Assembly: GCA_009773185.1 (NCBI GenBank)
Contig: WPIF01000010.1
Span: 27,853-91,852 of the forward strand
Direction of reading: 5' to 3'
Length of the DNA: 64,000 nt
Source: Nitrospirota bacterium
GTDB lineage: Bacteria; Nitrospirota; Thermodesulfovibrionia; Thermodesulfovibrionales; UBA1546
Of the stretch, positions 41,190 to 50,688 are shown piece by piece (positions within the stretch are counted from its first letter, which is position 1; every line of letters begins with the position of its first letter). A model generated the notes under the pieces. The model saw only the letters and a list, made by a program, of their open reading frames with translations. It did not search any database and was not told where the DNA came from. The translations under genes were made by a program, and so were the position numbers.

Positions 41190-42029
41190 TTAAAGGCGCA
41201 TTGATTCAAGCCTTGCCACTCTTTCTTCCATTGGAGGATGAGTGCTGAAGAGCTTTAACAGCCCTCCGCCGCTGAGCGGGTTGACGATAAACATATGGGA
41301 TGTTGCGGGGTTTGCCTGCATGGGTATCTGTTTTGACGCCATATCAAGCTTTCTGAGCGCGTTTGCAAGAAATCTCGGATTGCCTGCAAGACGCGCGCCG
41401 CCTTCATCAGCAGCGTATTCCCTTGAGCGGGATATTGCCATCTGAACCAGTAACGCTGCTATAGGGCCCACTATCATCATGACCAATGCTGCAGCAGGGC
41501 TTCCGCTTTCGTCATCATCTCTCCTGCCGCCGAAAATGGCTGCCCATTGCGCCATCTGTGCCAGGTAGCTTATGGCAGCGGCAAGGGTAGCCGCTATGGT
41601 GCTTATCAATATATCTCTGTGCCTGATGTGAGCAAGCTCGTGCGCTATTACCCCTGTGAGTTCATCAGCGCTCAGTATGCGCATAATGCCTGTTGTTACG
41701 GCAACAGCAGCATGTTTTGGATTTCTCCCTGTTGCAAAGGCATTCGGCTGGTCTGCGTCTATAATGTAAACTTTTGGCATTGGTATCTCTGCTTTTTGTG
41801 CAAGCCTTCTGACTATCCCGTAAAGTTCAGGCACTTCCGTTTCTGCAACCTCTCTTGCGCCATACATCTTAAGGACAATCTTGTCGCTGAACCAGTAGGC
41901 GAACAGGTTCATTCCTCCTGCGAAGATAAATGCCATGGTCATCCCCTGCTTTCCTCCAAAGGCACCTCCTGCCCACACGAGAATAAGGCTCAGGGTAACA
42001 AGCAAAATCATTGTTTTTAAGCTGTTCAT
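41190..42029 (-). CDS. htpX: HtpX-type M48 membrane protease
   Basis: [49 protein letters not shown]. Confidence 0.95.
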   Translation of the reverse strand: MNSLKTMILLVTLSLILVWAGGAFGGKQGMTMAFIFAGGMNLFAYWFSDKIVLKMYGAREVAETEVPELYGIVRRLAQKAEIPMPKVYIIDADQPNAFATGRNPKHAAVAVTTGIMRILSADELTGVIAHELAHIRHRDILISTIAATLAAAISYLAQMAQWAAIFGGRRDDDESGSPAAALVMMIVGPIAALLVQMAISRSREYAADEGGARLAGNPRFLANALRKLDMASKQIPMQANPATSHMFIVNPLSGGGLLKLFSTHPPMEERVARLESMRL

Positions 42030-42125
42030 TTATTAGTCCCTCCGTTGACATGCGAAGCGCATAAGTTTTAACAACTGCAATATTATAAAACAGAAAATGA
42101 GGCAGTAGCAAGAGCAGGGCAAGAC

Positions 42126-42479
42126 TTACTGATCAAGGCAGAGCTTCAGGGTATTTTCAAGTTCTTCCAGTTTAAAGGGTTTTTTGAGGCTGTATATGCC
42201 TCTCTGCCTGAACTCTTTATCCATCTCAGGCGTAATAAAGGCTGAACATACAACAACTTTAAGGGAATCTGTCAAATCACTCACCTTTTCCAGCAGCACT
42301 GTGCCATTTTCCTCAGGCATTTTAAGGTCTGTAAAAAGGATATCAACATTATTATCCTTAAGATTTTTTATGGCTTCTTTTACATTGGCGGCTGTAATAA
42401 CGTCGTAACCCCACCTTCTGAGCGCCCGCTCAAGAAACCACCTTACAAGCTGTTCGTCATCTACTATAAGGACCTTCAT
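42126..42479 (-). CDS. Single-domain response regulator
   Basis: VLIVDDEQLVRWFLERALRRWGYDV...ILFTDLKMPEENG. Confidence 0.92.
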   Translation of the reverse strand: MKVLIVDDEQLVRWFLERALRRWGYDVITAANVKEAIKNLKDNNVDILFTDLKMPEENGTVLLEKVSDLTDSLKVVVCSAFITPEMDKEFRQRGIYSLKKPFKLEELENTLKLCLDQ

Positions 42480-42508
42480 GTTATTAACATAAGCAAAAAG
42501 TGTGCTAA

Positions 42509-43897
42509 TTAAGGTTTTTCAGGCAAGAATCCGAATTTCTGCATCCTGTATCTTAATGCGTCCCGTGTGATATTCAGCAATCTTGAGGACTTTGTCTGGT
42601 TACCCCTTGTTATGTCCAATGCCTGCCTTATCAGCTCTTTCTCGACTTCTTCTATATCAAGACCGCCAGGGGGAATTTTTATGTCAATGCTCCTGACATT
42701 TGCCAGGGCAACCTCTTTTGAAGTGAATTCTATAGGGAGATGTTCAGGCAGTATAAAGTCCTCTTCGCTCTCGAGTATCATGGCTCTTTCTATAATATTT
42801 TTGAGTTCTCTCACATTTCCGGGCCATTGGTATTCTTTAAAATATTTTTCTGCTTCTTTTGAAATGCCCTTGAGGTTTTTCTTGAATTCCCTGTTAAATT
42901 CGTTTATGAAGTATTTTGCAAGGGTAGCTATGTCGCTCGGCCTGTCCCTGAGAGGCGGGATAAGGACAGGGATGACCTTAAGCCTGTAATAGAGGTCTTC
43001 CCTGAAATTGCCGCTTTTTACTTCTTCAGCAAGGTTTTTATTTGTTGCAGCAATTATCCTGACGTCAACTGTTATGTCTTTCACGCCGCCGATTCGCTTG
43101 AACATCTTGCCTTCTATGATCTTCAGGAGTTTTGCCTGGGTGCTGGGTTTCATATCCCCTATTTCATCGAGATAGATGGACCCGCCGTCTGCAAGCTCGA
43201 ACAGCCCCTTTTTCATGGCCTTTGCATCCGTAAAGGCCCCTTTCTCATGGCCGAACAATTCACTTTCTATAAGGGTCTCCGGCAGCGCTGTGCAGTTAAT
43301 CTCCATGAACGGTTTGTCGCTCCTCCTGCTCTGGTAATGTATCACCTTTGCTACAAGGTCTTTTCCTGTGCCGCTCTCGCCCTGAAGCATGATGGTTGTG
43401 GCATCGCTTTTTGCAATTTTCTTTATTAGCTCAAAAATCTTCTGCATTGCTTCTGACTGGCCGATTATGCTGTCAAACCCGTATTTTAAAGAAAGCTGCG
43501 ACCTGAACTGTGAAACCTCTTTTCTGAGGGAGACGGTCTCCAGCGCCTTTGCAACCAGTATCTTGAGCTTGTCTACGTTAAACGGCTTTTCAACAAAATC
43601 ATAGGCCCCGAGTTTTATGGTCTTTACCGCAGTCTGTATATCGCCAAAGGCAGTAATCATTATAGCGAGGGCATCTTTATTTATTTCTTTAATGCCCTGA
43701 AGGACTGTTATGCCCGAGACATCAGGAAGATGGATATCCAGAAGGGTGACATCAGGGGTCTCTTCTTTAAAGAGATTAAGCCCTTCCATCCCCTTTTCAG
43801 CAGTTATTACTGTGTAGCCCTCTTTTGAAAGGTTTTGCTGTAATGACCATCTCAGGAGTTTCTCATCATCAATGACAAGTATCTTTGCTTCCGGCAA
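42509..43897 (-). CDS. NtrC-family sigma-54-dependent response regulator
   Basis: Receiver + GESGTGKDLVAKVIH Walker A + ELFGHEKGAFTDAK GAFTGA variant + C-terminal Fis HTH. Confidence 0.96.
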   Translation of the reverse strand: MPEAKILVIDDEKLLRWSLQQNLSKEGYTVITAEKGMEGLNLFKEETPDVTLLDIHLPDVSGITVLQGIKEINKDALAIMITAFGDIQTAVKTIKLGAYDFVEKPFNVDKLKILVAKALETVSLRKEVSQFRSQLSLKYGFDSIIGQSEAMQKIFELIKKIAKSDATTIMLQGESGTGKDLVAKVIHYQSRRSDKPFMEINCTALPETLIESELFGHEKGAFTDAKAMKKGLFELADGGSIYLDEIGDMKPSTQAKLLKIIEGKMFKRIGGVKDITVDVRIIAATNKNLAEEVKSGNFREDLYYRLKVIPVLIPPLRDRPSDIATLAKYFINEFNREFKKNLKGISKEAEKYFKEYQWPGNVRELKNIIERAMILESEEDFILPEHLPIEFTSKEVALANVRSIDIKIPPGGLDIEEVEKELIRQALDITRGNQTKSSRLLNITRDALRYRMQKFGFLPEKP

Positions 43898-43966
43898 CTT
43901 TTATCCTCCGTCAAAGATAGTTTCAAAAGTTACAACAGTTTCAAAAGGTGCAACTATTGCAACTTC

Positions 43967-45463
43967 TTACCCTTCTGAAACTTTTTCCCCTATTTCCCCT
44001 ATTGAACCTGTTTCCCCTTTATCAGTTTTAAGGATAACATGAAATGTGCTGCCAATACCAATCCGGCTTTCTACAACTATTTTCCCGTTGTGTTTTTCGA
44101 CTATGTTTCTGCTTATTGCAAGGCCGAGCCCTGTGCCTGCGTGCCTTGTGGTGAAAAACGGCTTGAATATATTTTTAAGGGCGTACTCTTCTATGCCCTG
44201 TCCGGTATCGGAAAAGGCCACCTCGGCCTCATCACTGTTGGACGTAAAATAAGTGGCTATTGTGAGTGTTCCTCCGGCAGGCATTGATTGAAGGGCATTC
44301 AGCATTAAGTTTAAAAATACCTGTTGCATCTGTTCCGGGTCAACATTTATTTCACCTATATCGTCTCCGGGAATCAATCTAATGATAACTCCCTGTCTTT
44401 GTGCCTGCAAGTCTACCAATCTTATGGCCCGTTCAATAATCGGCTGAAGGGATGTCAGTACCGGATGAAGGTCAGGCGGCCTTGCAAAGACAAGAAGTTC
44501 TTTTACTGACCTGTCAAGCCGGTCTATTTCATTCAGGACTTCAGTTATGACCTCTTTACGCGGATCGGTTGCAGAGAAGTCTTCTGCAAGGACCTGTATG
44601 GCCCCGCTTATCCCCGCTAGCGGATTTTTGATTTCATGAGCTATGGCGGATGCCAGTTCTCCGATTGTTGCCAGTTTCTCAATGTTCTGGATATCTTCAA
44701 AGTGGCACTTTTCTATCTCCCGCCTTGCCTTATCAAGTTCAAAAAGCATGGAATTCAGGGAGGACGCAAGTTTCCCTATCTCATCTTTTCTCCGCGTAAG
44801 AAATTTTACTGCCAGATCTCCTGCTTCTGCCTTTTTCATTGTATCTATGATCGAGATGATAGGCCTGTTGACGAGGTAAGTGGTAAGTATGCTCAAAAAT
44901 ATTGAGATAACAATAAGGGTTATTATCGAGAACAACACCATCCTTTTTCTGGAATCGTTAATCCTCTGAATGGTTTTAGTCATTGATACCTCGATATCAA
45001 GAACGCCTATTATTTCTCCCTTTGTTCCGTGACATCTCTGGCAGGGGCGCTCGTTATATATAGGAGCTATCATTGAATAGACTGCCTTTCCTTCTTTTTC
45101 ATGGGAAAAGACCTCCGGCAGCTTTTGGGTTTTGAATCTTGCCATGTGTTCAGGAGGGACAGGAGTGTTTATCTGAGAGGGGAGAGAAGAACTTATTATT
45201 GTTCCGTCAGGTGTGAATATCCATGCCTTCTCAACATCCTCGGTGATAACAGTTTCGATGAATTTCTGGAATTCCCGTCCTCTTCCTTCAAGCATGATTG
45301 TTATGAGGGTGTTTCTTATTATTTCAGTGATAAGAGAGATTCTTTCTTTTTCGTCTTCCTGAATCTCTTTTTCCTGCAGGCGCAGGTTTTTATAGGAAAA
45401 AGCCCCTATTATCACGAACAGTATGCATGTTGTAAAAAGGATGTATTTACTTTTAAGATTCAT
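43967..45463 (-). CDS. Membrane sensor histidine kinase with periplasmic CxxCH motif
   Basis: Two TMs, NERPCQRCHGTKGEIIGVLDIEVSM, HAMP, HisKA (IAHEIKNPLAGI), HATPase. Confidence 0.95.
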   Translation of the reverse strand: MNLKSKYILFTTCILFVIIGAFSYKNLRLQEKEIQEDEKERISLITEIIRNTLITIMLEGRGREFQKFIETVITEDVEKAWIFTPDGTIISSSLPSQINTPVPPEHMARFKTQKLPEVFSHEKEGKAVYSMIAPIYNERPCQRCHGTKGEIIGVLDIEVSMTKTIQRINDSRKRMVLFSIITLIVISIFLSILTTYLVNRPIISIIDTMKKAEAGDLAVKFLTRRKDEIGKLASSLNSMLFELDKARREIEKCHFEDIQNIEKLATIGELASAIAHEIKNPLAGISGAIQVLAEDFSATDPRKEVITEVLNEIDRLDRSVKELLVFARPPDLHPVLTSLQPIIERAIRLVDLQAQRQGVIIRLIPGDDIGEINVDPEQMQQVFLNLMLNALQSMPAGGTLTIATYFTSNSDEAEVAFSDTGQGIEEYALKNIFKPFFTTRHAGTGLGLAISRNIVEKHNGKIVVESRIGIGSTFHVILKTDKGETGSIGEIGEKVSEG

Positions 45464-45542
45464 TCCAAAAAATTCAGGTTGAGTCTGAGGCCAAGGTTGA
45501 GAAAATTTTTAACCTTAACCCTGGCCCGGACCTCTTTCTTTA

Positions 45543-46658
45543 TTATTCAAGGCTCCCGTAAGCATGAAGCCCTGAGAGAAGCAAATTAACTCCAAGGTAG
45601 GTAAATATCACGGCTATAAAGCCCATTACTGCAACGATTGCGACTTTTTTGCCTCTCCATCCCCTGAGCAGGCGGCTGTGCAGAAAAAAGGCATATACAA
45701 ACCATGTAATGAGCGACCATGTCTCTTTCGGGTCCCAGCTCCAGTAAACACCCCATGCCTGGTCTGCCCATATTGCCCCGAATATAAGCCCGCCAAGGGT
45801 GAAGATGGGAAAACCTATTGCAATGCTTTTATAAGTAATTTCATCCAGCATCTCTGCAGATATCGAGAATGAGCCTACAATTTTTTTGAGTATGTGCCCG
45901 TATTTCCAGACCATGAATATGAAAGCCACCGCTATGAGCAGGCTGAAGATTGAAACCGCCACGGATTTATTCAGGAATGATGCCTTAAAGAGGTAGCTTT
46001 TTATCAAAGTCTCCGGGGTTTTAATAGCGAGCCCGAAGCTGAGATAATCAAGTCCCATTGCAAAAAGAACTACAATGAAGATGCCTGACGTGACTGTCCA
46101 GAAGATATATGAGGATTCGGTGCGCTTGTCTGTTTTCAGTATCAGGTACATCAGTCCGGTGCTGAATGAGAGTGCAAATGTCGAATATGATATGAAGCTC
46201 ATCATGACATGCGCCAGTAACCAGTTGCTCTGCAGCGCAGGCACCAGAGGTTCTATTTCCTTTGACATGCCGGAGATATCTATAAATGCCAGTGCAAGGC
46301 CTGCTATGGGGGTCACAAAAGCGCCGAAAGAACGGGTCTTATATTTAAGCTCTATTATAAGATACCCCAAGATCAGGCACCAGACAAAGAATATAAGCGA
46401 CTCGAAGAGATTTCTCAAGGGAGCGCTTCTCAGAACAGACACTATAAAAGTGCTTTCAGGCGACATCATTGTCCACTGCGCATAATGTTCGGTCCATCTT
46501 ATTACGATTGCTATGGTCTGGGAAACAAATCCAGCTATTGTGACTGTTGTTGCCGCTATGCCTACCTGTGAATTCCTGAAGGCAAGATATGTTATATAGA
46601 TTATCATTGCCAGGATATAAGCCATTGTAGATATGCCAAATAATGTGGAACTGTTCAT
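45543..46658 (-). CDS. ccsB: Cytochrome c biogenesis protein CcsB/CcsA
   Basis: GGLIFGAIWADQAWGVYWSWDPKETWSLITWFVYAFFLHSRL WWD-type signature. Confidence 0.95.
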   Translation of the reverse strand: MNSSTLFGISTMAYILAMIIYITYLAFRNSQVGIAATTVTIAGFVSQTIAIVIRWTEHYAQWTMMSPESTFIVSVLRSAPLRNLFESLIFFVWCLILGYLIIELKYKTRSFGAFVTPIAGLALAFIDISGMSKEIEPLVPALQSNWLLAHVMMSFISYSTFALSFSTGLMYLILKTDKRTESSYIFWTVTSGIFIVVLFAMGLDYLSFGLAIKTPETLIKSYLFKASFLNKSVAVSIFSLLIAVAFIFMVWKYGHILKKIVGSFSISAEMLDEITYKSIAIGFPIFTLGGLIFGAIWADQAWGVYWSWDPKETWSLITWFVYAFFLHSRLLRGWRGKKVAIVAVMGFIAVIFTYLGVNLLLSGLHAYGSLE

Positions 46659-48220
46659 TGCTTTCCTCCTCCATCTGATTTGCTCAGAAGGGCCATCATT
46701 TTATCAGTCTTTGCTTCGAGTGCCGTCCTGTTTTTATTTGCTGTAAGGGCAACAATAATACGTGTGCTGTTTTTTTCTTCGAGAAGCCTGACCCATATTT
46801 TTTTATGACTCATAAAAAAGGTAATATAAAGGCCGACAGCCATGACCATACAGCCGAGATAAACAACCCATACTCCCGGGTCTTTTCTTACCTGCAGGCC
46901 TGTATATTCAACGCCCCAGTAGTCTACGAACTCTACTGTGTGCCCATCGGGAAGGCCCCATGTCTGGGGATATCTTTTCATTATCCAGCCTGAATATTTT
47001 GTTTTTCCTTTTTCTGAAAACTCCAGGAATACGGCAGGATTATTCATCTGTTCTGCGAAGGTAAACGGCCTGTTATTAGCGTCAAATGAAAGGGCAGGGC
47101 TGAAATCTTTTAATGTCCCTTGTAAGTCAGTGCCGGGGATAATAAATTTATCATCACGGTGCATCTGCCTGGTTTCCGGGGCGCCGGATTTCGGCGTTAT
47201 TTTCATGATAAATTCACCGTGTGCGTTTGGGACCATGCCAAAACTCGACTGATAGAAAGTAACATCATTGTAGGTAAGAGGGTCGTTGACCACTATGCTT
47301 TTTTTAAACACCTCTTTGTTGCCTTTTATTATTGTCAGCCAGCTCCTGTATTCTTTCGGCATATTGGAGCCTTTATAGAAGTCTACCAGAAAGTTATCGC
47401 ACCTTATGCTGAAGCCGAGAGGCCAGATTCCGTATCTCTTCATCTTTGTTCTTAATGTTTTTTCGTCCACTCCAAACTGCCTGGCTGCCTCCTTAGCATT
47501 TCCCTCTGTTGCCTGTAATCTCTCTATTATGGCTTCCATCTCTGATTCTTCTTCCCTGCTTAAAAAACCGCCAGGCGCGAATGCCACAGAGTAAGTTTTT
47601 CCCTCGGGCAGGTTGAGATATCCCTTAAAACCAAAAATTATGCCGATGATTGCGCCTCCCAGTATCAGAAGAATGCTCAGGTGTGTTATATAAACGCCAA
47701 GGCGCGTGTAATTGCCCTTTTCCGAATAAAACTGATAACCGGTTGCTTCTTTTGCCTCTAGGAATTTAAAGCCTGCATGTTTTATGGCAGTTCCAACTGT
47801 CTCTTTTACTTTATCGGGTTTCCCTTTAAGAACGAGTTCTTTTTTCCCGAGATTTTTAAACTGTTCATCTGTCAGAGGCTTGATAGCCTCTTTTGCGAGT
47901 TTCCATATCCTCGGCAGCCTGTCAAGTGAGCAGATTATCAGATTTGCCGCAAAAAGGAGCAGTAGCCCGATGAACCACCATGAATGGTACATATCCATGA
48001 AGCCGAGGCTGTCAAGGATTTTATAAAATGCCGGAGCATTGGAGTCGCCGAAGAATTTAGCCAGCAGCTTAAGATTTTTTTCAGGCGCGACATTCTGCTC
48101 TACGATTGTACCTACGATTGACGTGAGCCCGATGAGCGCAAAAAGCACAACGGCAAGTGTTATGGATGCAAAAAAATTCCAAATTTTATCTATGATTGAT
48201 TTGTTTTTATTTTCTTCCAC
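46655..48220 (-). CDS. resB: ResB-family cytochrome c biogenesis protein with inserted HTH-like segment
   Basis: N-terminal TMs; KEYRSWLTIIKGNKEVFKKSIVVNDPLTYNDVTFYQSSFG; overlaps ccsB start. Confidence 0.92.
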   Translation of the reverse strand: MEENKNKSIIDKIWNFFASITLAVVLFALIGLTSIVGTIVEQNVAPEKNLKLLAKFFGDSNAPAFYKILDSLGFMDMYHSWWFIGLLLLFAANLIICSLDRLPRIWKLAKEAIKPLTDEQFKNLGKKELVLKGKPDKVKETVGTAIKHAGFKFLEAKEATGYQFYSEKGNYTRLGVYITHLSILLILGGAIIGIIFGFKGYLNLPEGKTYSVAFAPGGFLSREEESEMEAIIERLQATEGNAKEAARQFGVDEKTLRTKMKRYGIWPLGFSIRCDNFLVDFYKGSNMPKEYRSWLTIIKGNKEVFKKSIVVNDPLTYNDVTFYQSSFGMVPNAHGEFIMKITPKSGAPETRQMHRDDKFIIPGTDLQGTLKDFSPALSFDANNRPFTFAEQMNNPAVFLEFSEKGKTKYSGWIMKRYPQTWGLPDGHTVEFVDYWGVEYTGLQVRKDPGVWVVYLGCMVMAVGLYITFFMSHKKIWVRLLEEKNSTRIIVALTANKNRTALEAKTDKMMALLSKSDGGGKQ

Positions 48221-48328
48221 TATACTATTCTCCTCTGTGAGCCGGATAAATTACTATCTTTTATCATAAAGTTTTTAGCTGAAACAAGCAAGGATTTTTT
48301 GGATTTATTGCAGGTATGGCATTTTCAG

Positions 48329-48832
48329 TCAGTCATTGAGGATTTTGGGCTTATCCCTTTTTGCATTAACAATGCAGAAAAATCCAAAGGGTGATTTAAA
48401 CGGATTCCTTAATTGATGAGGAGTGCTTGGAGAGATGTAGAGCGTATCCATAAAGTTCATCACATGAGATTTTGTTCCGACCGCAACTTTGCCTTTTCCC
48501 CTCACGCATATTACGACATGCTCGTGTTTATGCCTCTCAAAACTGCTGCAACCGCCGGAAGCAATCTCAAAATATCTGAGATGGAACTTGCACGTTTCAC
48601 CCTTATTACCGATTAAGGTCTGTCGTACAATATCAGCCCAGCTCCCTTTGATTGGTTTGTATCTTTCTGTTTTTATTCCATGCCATTTAAAGTTTTTGTG
48701 TTTATAGAGCCTGCTTTTATTTACGGCAGCCGTACTCTTTGTTTTTTTAATTTCTTTCCCTGCTCTTTCGCCTCGGCGAATCCGACCGGGTGCGGACCAA
48801 TCGCAGGTTATAGGAGTTTTATTAATAGGCAT
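48329..48832 (-). CDS. Cupin-domain protein
   Basis: YFEIASGGCSSFERHKHEHVVICVRGKGKVAVG...FMDTLYISPSTPHQLRN. Confidence 0.8.
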   Translation of the reverse strand: MPINKTPITCDWSAPGRIRRGERAGKEIKKTKSTAAVNKSRLYKHKNFKWHGIKTERYKPIKGSWADIVRQTLIGNKGETCKFHLRYFEIASGGCSSFERHKHEHVVICVRGKGKVAVGTKSHVMNFMDTLYISPSTPHQLRNPFKSPFGFFCIVNAKRDKPKILND

Positions 48833-48856
48833 ACGCTATCCCCAGGTGCTATATAT

Positions 48857-49258
48857 CTATAGGATTTTAATGAACCCATACTGTATGAAGTGAGAGTCAA
48901 AAGTAAAAGCGGTCCTAATCTTTAATCTTTCCATCAATGCAAAGCTTGTGCAGTCTGTAAATGAGAAGTCTTTATCGTTATATTTTTCAAGAATCTTCCA
49001 TGCTCTTTCCCAATCACTAAGGGTTATGGACAGAACTTTAAGAAAAGGTATTGCCTTTAATTTAGCCGAGAAGTTAACTGTAGCCTTGTTGCCGATGGTC
49101 TTCAGTAGAAGATTATATGTTTCTACAAGGACTAAATCAGAAGTTACAATTTGGGTTCTTTTGAGTATAAGAGCCGTATATAGCTGGCTGGCCTCGTTTG
49201 AATACTGGTCATTACTGTCTGCAATTGCAATCCATGCACCAGTATCAATGAACACCAT
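48857..49258 (-). CDS. PIN-domain toxin (VapC-like)
   Basis: MVFIDTGAWIAIADSNDQYSNEA...DKDFSFTDCTSFALMERLKIRTAFTFDSHFIQYGF. Confidence 0.9.
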   Translation of the reverse strand: MVFIDTGAWIAIADSNDQYSNEASQLYTALILKRTQIVTSDLVLVETYNLLLKTIGNKATVNFSAKLKAIPFLKVLSITLSDWERAWKILEKYNDKDFSFTDCTSFALMERLKIRTAFTFDSHFIQYGFIKIL

Positions 49259-49500
49259 TATCGAGATCTCTTGAGAATATGACGTTTTTTGCCATAAAGG
49301 TACTCATCATGTTTCTGAGCTGTATCTTTAAACTGACTTTTACCGATGCCAATGATGCTCAGAGATTCTTTAGTCATATCATCTATTTCGCCTTCTGTGA
49401 ATACATTTAGTGAAACTCTTTGATGTTCGCCAAGCCTAATTTTTTTAACTGGCTTAAATACTCCATCCTCATAAATAGCCTCTACTGTTTTGGGCATAAG
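49258..49500 (-). CDS. AF2212/DUF104-family antitoxin
   Basis: MPKTVEAIYEDGVFKPVKKIRLGEHQRVSLNVF; overlaps the PIN gene start. Confidence 0.82.
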   Translation of the reverse strand, partial: LMPKTVEAIYEDGVFKPVKKIRLGEHQRVSLNVFTEGEIDDMTKESLSIIGIGKSQFKDTAQKHDEYLYGKKRHILKRSR

Positions 49501-49567
49501 AACCTCCTTTTGCAAGCAAGTTTATTTTATCACAGATGGAAAGATAGGGGGGAAGAAAATATATAGA

Positions 49568-49777
49568 GCCTGTCAGCGAGGCTATTGTTCATGTCATTAA
49601 GCACAACGTCAAAATTACAGGCATTTGCAGGGGTGCAGATGACGACAATGTTCTCGCTGCGCCCTTGCGGCAAAGGCAGCTTATCTTGTAACAGGAGATG
49701 CTGATCTGCTTGCGCTGAAAAACTTCAGAGGAGTCAAAATTATCAGTCCAAGGGACTTTGAAGCGTTGTTTGATTGA
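49568..49777 (+). pseudogene. Frameshifted C-terminal remnant of a second PIN-domain toxin
   Basis: Two frames joined by a shift read ...ITGICRGADDDNVLAA / AKAAYLVTGDADLLALKNFRGVKIISPRDFEALFD*. Confidence 0.7.
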
Positions 49778-49895
49778 GTCATGATTTTCGCGCTGACGCA
49801 CTCTTGCACTTTTGTACTTCCACGCTATCTAAAAAACCTGAAGGTGTCCCTGGGTTTTCCATGTCTTCAAATTAGACATTTATTGATGAGTTTCG

Positions 49896-50654
49896 CTATC
49901 TCCCCGATGTTGAACTCATTATAATGCCCAGTGAAAGCCATACTAAACCCACCGCAGAGATTCTCAGTCCGCCAGTCTGAGCTGCCTCAAGCTTCTTCCT
50001 TGTTTCATGATCCTCATTTTCTCGGAGAATCCGCTCTTCATCCAGTTGAGAACGAGTCTTTCGAATTTCATGATCTTGTCGCTGCTGTGATTGGTCAAAC
50101 CGAGCATTTAAGTCGGAAAGATTTGCCTCAATCGCCTCCAATCGTTTTTCTATAGGTGCGTTGGGGTCAGCTGGACGCCAAGTATATCCGCTCATACTCA
50201 TCTCGATTGCAGGAAGGGTTAAATTGACCTCAGCAGTTATCGGTCTCAGATAGTATTTAGGGAATCGCTTAGCCCATGTCAGCGTAAGCTGAAAGAAGTG
50301 TGGATATCCGAACAATTTTCTTGTTTCACGGAGTCCCAAGGCAACTGTGGCAACTCCAAAAAGTTGCAGAAACATTCCAGCTATCCTAATCTTCAGTTCA
50401 CTGACACCTCCCCAAAATATGCAGTATACAGATATACTAATGACGAGGATACATAGCCAAAAGAGGCGTGGCTCTGAAATCCACAGAACAATCGCTTTAA
50501 TCCATCGAATAAAATTACCTAATATCATTTGTAATTTTATAATGAGGGACTTACCAGATTTTCTCAATGAAAAGTTCCTTCTCCCCAAACCTGCCCGCAT
50601 TATAACATATAGAAAGTGCCATAGAACAGAAGTACCATAGTGCCATAGCCTCAA
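49896..50654 (-). CDS. Hypothetical membrane protein
   Basis: 252 aa; hydrophobic segments and coiled coil; N-terminus derived from a short repeat (see findings), so true start is probably downstream. Confidence 0.45.
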   Translation of the reverse strand: MRLWHYGTSVLWHFLYVIMRAGLGRRNFSLRKSGKSLIIKLQMILGNFIRWIKAIVLWISEPRLFWLCILVISISVYCIFWGGVSELKIRIAGMFLQLFGVATVALGLRETRKLFGYPHFFQLTLTWAKRFPKYYLRPITAEVNLTLPAIEMSMSGYTWRPADPNAPIEKRLEAIEANLSDLNARFDQSQQRQDHEIRKTRSQLDEERILRENEDHETRKKLEAAQTGGLRISAVGLVWLSLGIIMSSTSGR

Positions 50655-50688
50655 AACAAAAATGGGGCCAGCGAGCGTTTAAATCTTT

